NCBI RefSeq assembly: GCF_014212125.1
Contig: NZ_JACJVP010000020.1
Span: 1-59,755, forward strand
Origin: Cohnella nanjingensis
GTDB taxonomy: Bacteria > Bacillota > Bacilli > Paenibacillales > Paenibacillaceae
Reading direction: 5' to 3'
DNA: 59,755 nt
Of the stretch, positions 25,900 to 33,868 are shown piece by piece. Position numbers and translations under genes: made by a program. Below the pieces are notes generated by a model. The model was not told the DNA's origin and ran no database searches. It saw only the letters and a list, made by a program, of their open reading frames with translations. How positions within the stretch are numbered: the stretch's first letter is position 1; every line of letters begins with the position of its first letter.

Positions 25900-26586
25900 T
25901 TAATTATTGATGTTGATTTTCCAATCTTCGAGGCAAGAAATGTTTTTTTGATAGAACATGCAGTAGACCGGTAGACGGTCGAAACTCGTTTCTCTACTTA
26001 AGGCAAATCCAAATCTTCGATACAGATATACGTTCTCTTTATTTTCCGTATCCAGCGCGACTCCCAGGGAGGTCTTATCCGCATTGACCCTATTCAACAG
26101 ATGGTTCAGCAGTGCTTTGCCGACGCCCTTGCCCTGAATCTCCGGTTCCACGCCGATCATGATGAGGTAGTGATGCGCCGATGGAGGAGCGGAAGATGAC
26201 CTTGTGACTCGCATATAGGCGTTAAGGAGATGCAACGTTCTTCCGGACATGCGAAATAACAAAGGAACCAGCCTTCCGATGAGCAACAGGCCTCCCCATA
26301 TACGCTGAAGCTGGTTTGCACGCGGCTTCTCTACGATATAGGCGCCGAGCAAGCTTTCATTTTCGAAACATCCCCACACTTCTTCATGGAGCAAAAAGCT
26401 CTTATCGAACATAAAGGATACAAAAGATTTTACACGACTTCTTGCTGTGTTATCGAGCTCGGAGTCGCCGAATAAATAGAGGAATAATGGATCTCGGGAA
26501 AATGCCTTGCTCATGAGCGCAACGAAGAAGGCTTTGTCCGACTTTGACAGCTTGGATATCATGGATATTCTAGGCGAAGCCTTCAT
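25900..26586 (-). CDS. GNAT-family N-acetyltransferase
   Basis: 228 residues with the acetyl-CoA binding motif A, IGVEPEIQGKGVGKALL (about residues 142-158), and a motif B end VYLYRRFGFAL. The fold transfers an acetyl group from acetyl-CoA to an amine; the substrate is unknown. A hydrophobic stretch around GGLLLIGRLVPLLF may associate with membrane or a partner. Its ATG overlaps the stop of the upstream membrane-protein gene (ATGA), so the two are translationally coupled and probably cooperate. Codon use is AT-richer than in the sugar loci. The divergent TetR gene is the likely regulator. Confidence 0.8.
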   Translation of the reverse strand: MKASPRISMISKLSKSDKAFFVALMSKAFSRDPLFLYLFGDSELDNTARSRVKSFVSFMFDKSFLLHEEVWGCFENESLLGAYIVEKPRANQLQRIWGGLLLIGRLVPLLFRMSGRTLHLLNAYMRVTRSSSAPPSAHHYLIMIGVEPEIQGKGVGKALLNHLLNRVNADKTSLGVALDTENKENVYLYRRFGFALSRETSFDRLPVYCMFYQKNISCLEDWKININN

Positions 26587-27152
26587 GCTTCTTCACCGCT
26601 AATGCGTTCCGATTCACCATAATGATCAACGGCGAAGCTAAATAACACTTTAAGCATAAACAATAAACTGATGATCAGCATATAGGGCGATATTCCCGGC
26701 AGCATGGGGATGCAGCCCAGGCCAATAGACAGGAGCAAGCCCGCAACAAATCGTTGCGATTGCTTTCCGATAAGGGCGTTTACGACAAAAGTTCCGATAA
26801 TCGTATACGCCCATACCCCTACCGAATGCCAAATATCAGTATGGAGAAGAAGCGCAACAAGCACGATATGGAGATGTATCGCAATGAATACGATTCGATT
26901 CGTTTTTCTCGCTTCATAAAAGTTGCTTGTTGAAGCCGTAAAATTGGCAATGCAGCCGGAAAAAATATCGAATGTCAATAATAATGCCAGAGCGCTGCGC
27001 CATACCGGCAAATGGCGGGTCATTTCGGGGAAAATCCAATACAACGAAGTAGTCAGCGTTCCGCCAAAAAGCAGTATCGCCAGAATAGACCCAATAGACT
27101 GTATCTCGCCAAAAACATCATGCAAAAAAGAAGGGATTCGTATTAATCTCAT
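26583..27152 (-). CDS. Multi-pass membrane protein of unknown function
   Basis: About 189 residues with five or six hydrophobic segments (for example SILAILLFGGTLTTSLYW and IVFIAIHLHIVLVALLLH). No catalytic motif or known transporter signature was recognised. The ATG at 27152 is chosen because GGGAG lies 12 bases before it; a GTG at 27164 is too close to that site. It is co-transcribed with the acetyltransferase (four-base overlap) and divergent from a TetR regulator. This three-gene arrangement is typical of an inducible accessory cassette, perhaps for resistance to or modification of a hydrophobic compound. That role is a guess from context. Confidence 0.65.
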   Translation of the reverse strand: MRLIRIPSFLHDVFGEIQSIGSILAILLFGGTLTTSLYWIFPEMTRHLPVWRSALALLLTFDIFSGCIANFTASTSNFYEARKTNRIVFIAIHLHIVLVALLLHTDIWHSVGVWAYTIIGTFVVNALIGKQSQRFVAGLLLSIGLGCIPMLPGISPYMLIISLLFMLKVLFSFAVDHYGESERISGEEA

Positions 27153-27197
27153 TTCATTACACACTCCCGTTTATATAGTTATGTACTAAATGTATAT

Positions 27198-27278
27198 AAT
27201 TACTATAAAATCATTATAACTATGTAGATTCAAGGATTCAATAGTTTTATACTCATTTCATTGAATTACTATAAAACT
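27198..27278. promoter_or_regulatory. AT-rich divergent control region with candidate TetR operators
   Basis: AATTACTATAAAA occurs twice as a direct repeat (27198-27210 and 27264-27276). AGTTTTATA (27243-27251) is the inverse of TATAAAACT (27270-27278). The repeats fall in the spacer between the divergent TetR and membrane protein genes, as expected for an autoregulating TetR operator. Confidence 0.5.
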
Positions 27279-27307
27279 TGAGTTACACTACATATGAGGT
27301 GGAGAAG

Positions 27308-27940
27308 ATGGATGGTTATGAAAGACGGAAACAGAAAAAAATGGAACAAATATACGGCGTGTCGTTTGAGTTGTTTTCCAAACATGGCTTTCAGAAGGTC
27401 AGCGTGAATGAGATTGCGCATAAAGCGAAGGTTTCCCCAGCTACCATTTATAACTACTTCGGTACAAAAGAACGGCTCTATGCCGATACGTTGATGAACT
27501 GGATGGACAAGCAGCTAGCGCTGTATGAGAACATTCTTGATTCCGGGCTGTCTTTTCCCGTGAAGACGAAAGAAATCATGCTGTTGGAAGCCAAAAACTT
27601 AAACATGTTAGCGGATGAATTTCCAAAGGTCCCATCCTCTGAGTTGAGCGGATTGATGCAAATGATGGAGAACTACAGCGAACAGAAGGTCGTGCGCTTT
27701 TTTGGGAAGTTTGTCGCGCTTGGGAAGCAAGAGGGTTATATCCATAAAGGTCAAACGGAAGAGATGACGATGCGTTACTTCACGATGTTCAAGAATGAGC
27801 TGGGCCGGCATTGGGAGGCATCGAATCAAGAACGCATAACCCGGAGTATCGAGCAATTGATGGAGTTGTTCTTTTATGGGTTAGTGGGACAGGTGCAGCA
27901 GGGGGATCAGGGCGAGAGCCCAAACGAATCTGCCTTCTGA
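27308..27940 (+). CDS. TetR/AcrR-family transcriptional regulator
   Basis: About 210 residues. The N-terminal TetR_N domain runs IYGVSFELFSKHGFQKVSVN, then EIAHKAKVSPATIYNYFGTKERLY, with a complete helix-turn-helix. The remaining helical domain (about 65-200) would bind an inducer and mediate dimerisation and is not assignable to a known ligand class. The ATG at 27308 follows AGGTGGAG. It is divergent from the membrane protein-acetyltransferase pair, which it most likely represses, together with itself, through the AT-rich repeats between them. Confidence 0.88.
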   Translation: MDGYERRKQKKMEQIYGVSFELFSKHGFQKVSVNEIAHKAKVSPATIYNYFGTKERLYADTLMNWMDKQLALYENILDSGLSFPVKTKEIMLLEAKNLNMLADEFPKVPSSELSGLMQMMENYSEQKVVRFFGKFVALGKQEGYIHKGQTEEMTMRYFTMFKNELGRHWEASNQERITRSIEQLMELFFYGLVGQVQQGDQGESPNESAF

Positions 27941-27989
27941 AGAGTCCGTTCAACTGATGCAGTTCCAGACTATGATTAGCAGGAAATGA

Positions 27990-28050
27990 ACGGCGAAGGC
28001 TGCCGATCATAACGATCAGCAGCCTTCTTTACCTAACGGGCAGTTCAGTG
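27990..28050. repeat. Dispersed hairpin element, copy C, acting as terminator
   Basis: AAGGCTGCCGATC and GATCAGCAGCCTT form a near-perfect stem (27996-28026) followed by CTTT and the arm CTAACGGGCAG. The hairpin and right arm match copy A at 15682. It lies between the convergent TetR and anti-sigma genes and can terminate the former. Confidence 0.5.
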
Positions 28051-28057
28051 GAATAAA

Positions 28058-29143
28058 TCAGAAGATGGATGGAACTGCCGTAAATGTTCTGCCGTCCTTC
28101 ACATAGTGAATGCCCTTCTCGTCTTCTTGGAATGACGTCAACTTTTTCTTGGTGCCGGCCTTGATCTGGAAGAGGTTTGCCTCGGCCGCGTGTACGAAAT
28201 ATTCGGCGTAGTCGCCCGGATAGGGGATCGTATAGGTTTGACCGCTAAAGACGAACGAACGCGTTAGCGCCTTTTTGCCGGAATCGCCGGTCACGTCGCC
28301 GGCCATGGCGGCTGGCGACTGAACCAGCGCTTTTTCCGATAAGTTTAAGTCGAAGATCCGGTCTTGCGGACCGTTCGCGGTCTCCCCTCCGGGTCCTTCG
28401 CCAGAAGGCAAAACGAGCTGTCCGTCACGGACTGCAGGCAGCTCGCCAGGCGGATAATACGAGGCGTTCGATTCCGTTCCGTCCGCCATTCGGAAAGAAA
28501 GCGGGAATGCTTCGCCGCCGTTCTTGTCAACGGCATAGGCATAGAAGTTCAGTCCGTGACAATCGGCATACTGCGGAACGAGCAGAAAGACGTCGGCATC
28601 GGCAAACGCCAGCTTCGTCATTTGTACGATGTCCGCCGAGGGCTGGATGAAAGTCATTTCCGGCAGTTCGTCAATCACGACTCCGCTTTCTTTTCCTCTG
28701 GTATATACGACCCGGTAGCTGCCTTGAAATTGCATATCCGTCTCTTTGCCCATACAGCTCGCAGCGCCGAGCGTTTCCTGCTTTTCCCCGTTCAGCGGCA
28801 CGACCTGCAGCTTGCCCGTCTCCGCTGTTCCTTCCGCCCGTACAACGGCGGCAGAAATTCCTTCGTTCTTGCCGCTGCCTTCGGTTCCTGCGCCGACAAC
28901 AGGGTGGTTCCCCGAGGGGGCGGATGGCACCGCGTCCTGAAGCCGCACGACGATAAAGACAGCAAGCAGCACCGCTGCCGCTCCGACGAGCCACGTCGCC
29001 ACCGCGGCGCTCTTTCGTCTCCTCGGATCGCCCTTACCGGCGATTCGTTTTTCGATTGCCTGCCGCGCCCTCGCATCGAAAGAGTTGCCGACAAAAGGCC
29101 CTTTGCGTGCGCGTTCATACCACGCAGGTTTGTCATGACTCAT
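28058..29143 (-). CDS. Membrane-anchored anti-sigma factor-like protein
   Basis: 361 residues: a short basic cytoplasmic N-terminus (1-45), one membrane segment (about 48-66, VATWLVGAAAVLLAVFIVV) and an extracellular domain of about 290 residues with no recognised family. The gene overlaps the upstream ECF sigma gene by four bases (ATGA). This layout, sigma then single-pass protein, is the standard one for a sigma/anti-sigma pair such as SigV-RsiV or SigW-RsiW. No zinc-finger HxxxCxxC motif is visible, so it would belong to the non-ZAS type. The signal sensed by the outer domain is unknown. Confidence 0.65.
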   Translation of the reverse strand: MSHDKPAWYERARKGPFVGNSFDARARQAIEKRIAGKGDPRRRKSAAVATWLVGAAAVLLAVFIVVRLQDAVPSAPSGNHPVVGAGTEGSGKNEGISAAVVRAEGTAETGKLQVVPLNGEKQETLGAASCMGKETDMQFQGSYRVVYTRGKESGVVIDELPEMTFIQPSADIVQMTKLAFADADVFLLVPQYADCHGLNFYAYAVDKNGGEAFPLSFRMADGTESNASYYPPGELPAVRDGQLVLPSGEGPGGETANGPQDRIFDLNLSEKALVQSPAAMAGDVTGDSGKKALTRSFVFSGQTYTIPYPGDYAEYFVHAAEANLFQIKAGTKKKLTSFQEDEKGIHYVKDGRTFTAVPSIF

Positions 29144-29673
29144 GACCGCACCTCCTTCAGGTTCTGCTCTACTTTTTCCCGGGCGCGATGCAACCGGGAT
29201 TTGACCGTACCCGTAGCAATGTTCAGCAACTTCGCCATTTCTTCCGTTGACAGCTCGTACCGGATATCAAGCACCAATACCTCCCGATATTGGTCTGGCA
29301 GTTTCATAATCACGTCCCAGATGTCGTCCACATACCGGTCCTCCATATATTCGGTTTCGGCCGAACGGCCAGATTGGATGGACGTAATCGATGCAAACAG
29401 ATTCACCTTGCGGAAAAAGGTGGAGCGCCTATAGCGGAACGCCGTGTTTCTCGTAATCGTCAGCAGCCATGTTTTCAAAGAGGATTGTCCCCGGAACGTT
29501 TCGATGCGGTAGTACGCTTTAATAAAGACATCCTGTGTAACATCGTCTGCAAGCTCCCTGTTCTTGGTCAAGAAATAGGCGTAATTCCAAATATCGCTCC
29601 CGTATTGAGCCATAATGTCCCGCAACGACGCGTCGTCCATCGTCGTCATATGCTTCAAAAATTCGTGCTCCAC
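29140..29673 (-). CDS. ECF RNA polymerase sigma factor
   Basis: About 177 residues. Region 2 contains YFLTKNRELADDVTQDVF and TFRGQSSLKTWLLTITRN; region 4 contains LPDQYREVLVLDIRYELS and TGTVKSRLHRAREK. This matches the SigV/SigW-like ECF class. I prefer the GTG at 29673, preceded by GAGGTG at six bases; a frame continues to 29742 without start signals. The downstream overlapping gene encodes a membrane protein that probably holds the sigma factor inactive until an envelope stress releases it. The pair lies in the AT-richer accessory segment. Confidence 0.88.
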   Translation of the reverse strand: MEHEFLKHMTTMDDASLRDIMAQYGSDIWNYAYFLTKNRELADDVTQDVFIKAYYRIETFRGQSSLKTWLLTITRNTAFRYRRSTFFRKVNLFASITSIQSGRSAETEYMEDRYVDDIWDVIMKLPDQYREVLVLDIRYELSTEEMAKLLNIATGTVKSRLHRAREKVEQNLKEVRS

Positions 29674-29784
29674 TGCTTTCACCTCACCAATTAGACTCAA
29701 GCAGCGAACAATTGGTTCCCAAATAAAGAAATTTTCGTTCAATCAACATTCAGCCAACTTTCAAAATTTCAGGAATAAATTCCG

Positions 29785-29820
29785 TACAAAAAGACCTGCA
29801 CTTCTCTGCAGGCCTTTCGG
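29785..29820 (-). terminator. Terminator of the kinase-lipoprotein pair
   Basis: On the minus strand AAAGGCCTGCA and TGCAGGTCTTT pair with one mismatch and are followed by TTTTTG. Confidence 0.75.
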
Positions 29821-29854
29821 GGTAATACGTTGCAGCGGGAGCGGACATCTTGTT

Positions 29855-30730
29855 CTACGACACTTCAAAATCCGCAGCCAACTTGGCAGACAAAGGGGTT
29901 TGGTTTCCTTCGATTTGCTTCACGAGACGATACTGTCCGGGTTGGAGCTTTCGGGTAATCCAGACCTCTTCCTTAAAAGATCCACCAGGCGGTATGATAG
30001 TGGCAACAGCCGGTACCGCCATTTCATTCGGCACCAACTTCCAACCGGCGGCCTCTTTTTTATAGATACCGTATCCATACCCCAAATATAAATCCGTTGG
30101 TCCTGCATTATAAATGGATAACGCTGTTTGTCCTGCATCCGCTGCCGGCGGTTTTAAGTTGAGACGAGCATTCAGTTCATTGGGGGGGACAAAAAGGGGA
30201 GAGATAAAAGTGTCTTCCACAAGTCCCTCGGGAGAAAGAATTTCTATGCTAAGGAGATAATTTGTATCCGGATGTACGGGCATTTTGTGTGAAAAATCAA
30301 GTCGTCCATCAACCGTGTTTTTATGATCTGCCACGTATTCTGCAATCTGTTCGACTCGTTTTCCGGTTTGGTCCCGGCTTGTCAATTGAAACCGCACAGA
30401 CCGCCCGTCTGGAATCATACCTAATGCAGCCACAACTTGACTATCTGCTTCCGTGTCTCCGGAAGAGTAGGAAGTAATGAGATTGAATCCGTTTTCCTCT
30501 TCAAACCATTTCCCTGTTGTCGGATGGTAATCGTTAGCGGCGGCTAACGCCTGCTCCCGAGGGAGCCTGGCAGAGCGTTTCACTTGATCTGGATTGCCGA
30601 CCGTATCTATTAATTGAGCGACAGTTGTATCTACAACTACAGATGGAGTGCTGACCGAATCCGAGCGTGGTTGACCTTCACAACCTGACGACACCAAACT
30701 CAATGCGATAACCATAAGCATTTTTCGCAA
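29855..30730 (-). CDS. Lipoprotein with C-terminal Ig-like domain
   Basis: About 291 residues. The signal peptide ends in LVSSGC, a good lipobox, so the protein should be tethered outside the membrane. The C-terminal third (about 190-290), with NAGPTDLYLGYGYGIYKKE and ending in LQPGQYRLVKQIEG, resembles the Ig-like domains found in Bacillales lipoproteins and in BsuPI-type inhibitors. The central part is unassigned. The start is uncertain: a TTG at 30730 is well placed after GGGGGGTGA, but GTG 30739 or ATG 30721 are possible. It follows the orphan histidine kinase gene by about 40 bases and may form an extracytoplasmic accessory to it. Confidence 0.6.
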   Translation of the reverse strand: MRKMLMVIALSLVSSGCEGQPRSDSVSTPSVVVDTTVAQLIDTVGNPDQVKRSARLPREQALAAANDYHPTTGKWFEEENGFNLITSYSSGDTEADSQVVAALGMIPDGRSVRFQLTSRDQTGKRVEQIAEYVADHKNTVDGRLDFSHKMPVHPDTNYLLSIEILSPEGLVEDTFISPLFVPPNELNARLNLKPPAADAGQTALSIYNAGPTDLYLGYGYGIYKKEAAGWKLVPNEMAVPAVATIIPPGGSFKEEVWITRKLQPGQYRLVKQIEGNQTPLSAKLAADFEVS

Positions 30731-30769
30731 CGCAGTCACCCCCCGGAGATCGTGTTCCAACTTGCTAAA

Positions 30770-32023
30770 TCAGTCGAGCAAAGGTAACGAAATGATGAAT
30801 TCAGTCCCTTTTCCTGGTTCACTTTGGACAGATACATCGCCTTTCATTGAACGTATTAATTGATAAGAATACGTTAGCCCAACTCCGGTGCCTTTGGTTT
30901 TTGTCGAAAAATAAATGATTCCCAGCCGGTCAACTTGCACCTTACTCATACCGATCCCGTTATCAAGTATCGTTATCTTCGCATAACGGGACTCGCGGTA
31001 AACGCGAATGGAAACTTGCCCATTAGAGACGGAAGTACACGCCTCTATCGCGTTTTTTATAAAGTTAATAAGCAATTGCTTCATTTCATTTGGATTTGCA
31101 GAAACATTGATTTCTTGCCCGTAATCGCTAGTGACTAAATGGACGTTATTCATGTTCGCGTATGGTGTCATGATGTCGACGATTGCGTTCAACAACCTCG
31201 TAAGATCAATTGGTTCATATACTTGTTTACTAGGTTTAGAAATGGAAAGATATTCGGAAAGGATGATCTCGGTCCGCTTTATTTCATCCATACAAATATC
31301 AATAAAGTGATTGGTCTTTTCTTTGGATATCGTATCATTCCGAATGATTTTTAAAAAACCGATAACTGCAGTCAACGGATTGCGAACTTCATGGGCAAGT
31401 GAGGCGGCGACATGATTAATGGTGTCGACTTTCTCGCTTCGAAGATATTCCAGGTAAAGCTGTTTGTCTGAAACAGCCTTATTAAATAGGGAAAATAATA
31501 ACCAAATACCGAGGCAATTTTGTACTGGCATAGCTAGGATATTGAATGTCAAGTGCTCGATCACATAATGATGTTTGGTGACCAGCATTACGCAAATAGG
31601 AATAACGGAAAAACTGATCCCCGCCATAAAAATGATTAGCTTTCGCCACTCCGAATGGCGGCGGTATAGGACTGAAAGCAGGATGGATAAGCTAAAAGTA
31701 AACGCGAGAATAACCATCGCCGAAAACAATCCGGCGCCGCCCAACAACAAGCGGTACGTCGTGAACTCGATAAGCAGTATAAGACCTGTAACCATGCCGC
31801 CGAAAACCATTCCGAAAAACATGATCACATAGCGTATATCGAATATGATTCCTTCTTCTACGCTTGAAGGAAAGGTCATCGACATAAATAGGCAGATCAT
31901 ACACGTAATTATGATAAAGTTTTTTGAATAATTAATGGCTTTATCCCGATAGTAGATGTTGTACAGAACAAAGGGCGTCAAAGCGAACAGTAGTTGCAAT
32001 AAAATGTCTTTTATGTATAACAT
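30770..32023 (-). CDS. Orphan membrane histidine kinase, KinB-like layout
   Basis: 417 residues. Six hydrophobic segments fill residues 1-185 with almost no extracellular loops, resembling a 5TM-LYT or KinB sensor. HisKA follows with the phospho-acceptor His211 in LAHEVRNPLTAVIGF, then a HATPase domain with NFIKNAIEAC, DNGIGM and GTGVGLTYSYQLI. The HEVRNPLT box is of the kind found in the sporulation phosphorelay kinases. No response regulator gene is nearby; a lipoprotein gene follows in the same orientation. It may feed Spo0F or an unlinked partner. Sensor ligand unknown. Confidence 0.8.
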   Translation of the reverse strand: MLYIKDILLQLLFALTPFVLYNIYYRDKAINYSKNFIIITCMICLFMSMTFPSSVEEGIIFDIRYVIMFFGMVFGGMVTGLILLIEFTTYRLLLGGAGLFSAMVILAFTFSLSILLSVLYRRHSEWRKLIIFMAGISFSVIPICVMLVTKHHYVIEHLTFNILAMPVQNCLGIWLLFSLFNKAVSDKQLYLEYLRSEKVDTINHVAASLAHEVRNPLTAVIGFLKIIRNDTISKEKTNHFIDICMDEIKRTEIILSEYLSISKPSKQVYEPIDLTRLLNAIVDIMTPYANMNNVHLVTSDYGQEINVSANPNEMKQLLINFIKNAIEACTSVSNGQVSIRVYRESRYAKITILDNGIGMSKVQVDRLGIIYFSTKTKGTGVGLTYSYQLIRSMKGDVSVQSEPGKGTEFIISLPLLD

Positions 32024-32107
32024 TATTGTTCCCCCGCGCCAGCTTGAAAAGAATGTTGAGTTCTAGTATTCGGCGCTGTGCTACTTCTTCCTTCTAAGAT
32101 GAACCGG

Positions 32108-32170
32108 CAAACGGGACGCGATAGCAAAAAAACAACAGACTGCCCAAAAAACGGCGGCCTGTTCAACGAA
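32108..32170. repeat. Dispersed hairpin element, copy B
   Basis: AACGGGACGCGATAGCA and an AAACAACA spacer match the left part of copy A at 15682. They are followed by a different hairpin (AACAGACTGCC / GGCGGCCTGTT, one mismatch). It abuts the end of the truncated VOC reading frame. Confidence 0.45.
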
Positions 32171-32209
32171 TATCAGACTCCGAATACGGAAGACGCGAGG
32201 TCGATCCGT

Positions 32210-32335
32210 CTATTCCTCCCAGTCCTGGTAAGGACGATAGCCGATCTCCTCCAAAAACCAAACCCAAAAATCGATCGTCCGCCGCAAATCGGAGACGTAG
32301 AGCTCCAGATGATGGATCAGCCCCTGCGATAATGG
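32210..32335 (-). pseudogene. N-terminal fragment of a VOC/glyoxalase-family gene
   Basis: The minus strand reads QGLIHHLELYVSDLRR, then TIDFWVWFLEEIGYRPYQDW and a stop codon: the first beta-alpha unit of a VOC-superfamily protein. Family members are at least 120 residues long; here only about 40 codons remain. A strong GGGAGGAG stands upstream, but no ATG, GTG or TTG follows in the right frame (the codon at the expected distance is TTA). It therefore looks like a decayed gene whose 3' part was replaced by a repeat element. Distinct from the intact VOC gene at 56832. Confidence 0.6.
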
Positions 32336-32483
32336 ATCTCCTCCCGACCAACTGTTCTATTTCCTGTTGTTACTCTCGCAATCCTATTCCTATTCTCTCA
32401 TGAGGTCATCGAAGGAGTCGGCGTTTCTCCGCAGAATTATTAAGCGAGGAAAGATTGACGATTGGAAAGGAGCGGAGGCGCCC

Positions 32484-33773
32484 ATGCAGCCGATCGGCGA
32501 AGGCCGGACCGCGGCCATCTTCGCGCAAGGTCAAGACCGTATTTTGAAACTGTACTATGCATTCATACCGGAGGAGGACGTTCGGTACGAATACCGGGTC
32601 AGCCGATTCGTCGCTTCCATGGACCTGGACGTGCCGCAAGTCTATGAGCGTGCGGAAGCGGACGGCAGGCAGGGGATCGTCTTCGAGCGGATCGACGGCG
32701 TGGCCATGCTTCGACAGATGATCGCCGAGCCGGAGGCGCTCGACGACCTTTCACGCCGGATGGCGCAACTTCACCTAGCCATTCATGGCAGCAACGTGCC
32801 GGGCGAATCGGGCTTGCTGAACCAGGCCGACTACCTGGCACGGCAGATTCGGCATACCGATCGGCTGTCCGAACGGGAGAAAGCCGATATCCTCGGCAAC
32901 CTATCGCAGCTGCCCGCCGCGTCCGCGCTGTGCCACGGCGACTTCCATCCCGACAACATCATGTTAGGCGAGCGCGCTTGGACGATCGACTGGATGAACG
33001 GCATGACCGGCCATCCGGCGGGGGATGTCGCCCGTACGTTGCTGCTGCTGACTTATGGGACGTTGCCGGAAGACACGCCGGTGCCCATAAGGGATGCGCT
33101 GAATCGGACGAGAACGCGGATCCGCGAAGTCTATCTGGCGGAATATCTAGCCGGCTCCGACCTTACGATGGCGGAGATTGAATCTTGGTTTTTGGCCGTG
33201 ACGGCCGCGAGGTTGGCCGAAGGGGTCCCGGACGAAGAGAAGACGACGCTGCTCGCGCTAATCCGGGAACGCCTGGAGGCGGGGCGAATGATGACCGAGG
33301 TGACGCTCCGGGAAGTGGTGGAGGCGGATCTGCCGATCTTCTACGAACATCAGTTAGATGAAGAAGCCAATCGAATGGCGGCCTTTACGGCGAAGGACCC
33401 GCACGACAAGCCGGCTTTCGCTGCGCATTGGACCAAGCTCTTGGGCGATGAACGAATCTTGGCCAGGACCGTTCTGGCCGACGGACAAGCGGCCGGGCAC
33501 ATCCTCAGCTACCCGTCCTTCGGCGAGACGGAGATCACCTACTGGATCGGCCGGGCGTTTTGGGGACAAGGCGTGGCGACGTCAGCGGTCTCGCAATTTT
33601 TGCGCGTGCAAGAGGAGCGTCCGCTGTTCGCCCGCGCGGCCAAGGACCACCTCGCTTCGCTCAAGGTGCTGGAGCGGAACGGGTTCAAGATCGTAAGCGA
33701 AGACCGGGGATTCGCGAACGCGCGAGGCGAGGAGATCGAAGAATACGTCTTGCGGCTGGGGGCCGAAGGCTAA
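32484..33773 (+). CDS. Fusion of APH-type phosphotransferase and GNAT acetyltransferase
   Basis: 429 residues with two enzymes in one chain. The N-terminal APH/choline kinase-like domain (about 1-265) has the Brenner box CHGDFHPDNIML (about 150) and the DFG-like TIDWMNGMTGHPAGD. The C-terminal GNAT domain (about 272-425) begins VTLREVVEADLPIF and has FWGQGVATSAVSQFL and VLERNGFKIV. The order is kinase then acetyltransferase, the reverse of the clinical AAC(6')-APH(2'') enzyme. The start at 32484 follows GGAGG; the frame is open to 32367. In the APH domain WMN replaces the usual metal-binding D-x-E/D context but keeps its Asp. The substrate is unknown; aminoglycoside modification is only one possibility. 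Confidence 0.8.
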   Translation: MQPIGEGRTAAIFAQGQDRILKLYYAFIPEEDVRYEYRVSRFVASMDLDVPQVYERAEADGRQGIVFERIDGVAMLRQMIAEPEALDDLSRRMAQLHLAIHGSNVPGESGLLNQADYLARQIRHTDRLSEREKADILGNLSQLPAASALCHGDFHPDNIMLGERAWTIDWMNGMTGHPAGDVARTLLLLTYGTLPEDTPVPIRDALNRTRTRIREVYLAEYLAGSDLTMAEIESWFLAVTAARLAEGVPDEEKTTLLALIRERLEAGRMMTEVTLREVVEADLPIFYEHQLDEEANRMAAFTAKDPHDKPAFAAHWTKLLGDERILARTVLADGQAAGHILSYPSFGETEITYWIGRAFWGQGVATSAVSQFLRVQEERPLFARAAKDHLASLKVLERNGFKIVSEDRGFANARGEEIEEYVLRLGAEG

Positions 33774-33804
33774 GAGGCCCAGACGAACCCTATGCAAGAA
33801 ACCG

Positions 33805-33852
33805 AGACACCCTGGCAGGGAGAGCGCCTCTCCGTTGCCGGGGTGTCTTTTA
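33805..33852 (+). terminator. Terminator after the fusion enzyme
   Basis: AGACACCC and GGGTGTCT close a long stem containing further pairs (GGCA/TGCC, GGAGAG/CTCTCC), followed by TTTTA. Confidence 0.8.
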
Positions 33853-33868
33853 TTTGGCATCCCATGTG

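Larger units (their letters stand above)
32024..32483. other. Intergenic region with a gene fragment and a hairpin repeat
   Basis: 460 bases between the orphan kinase and the fusion enzyme. It holds copy B of the hairpin element (32108-32170) and a 5' fragment of a VOC gene on the minus strand (32210-32335). A plus-strand frame upstream of 32484 continues the fusion enzyme gene but has no start signals. Confidence 0.5.
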
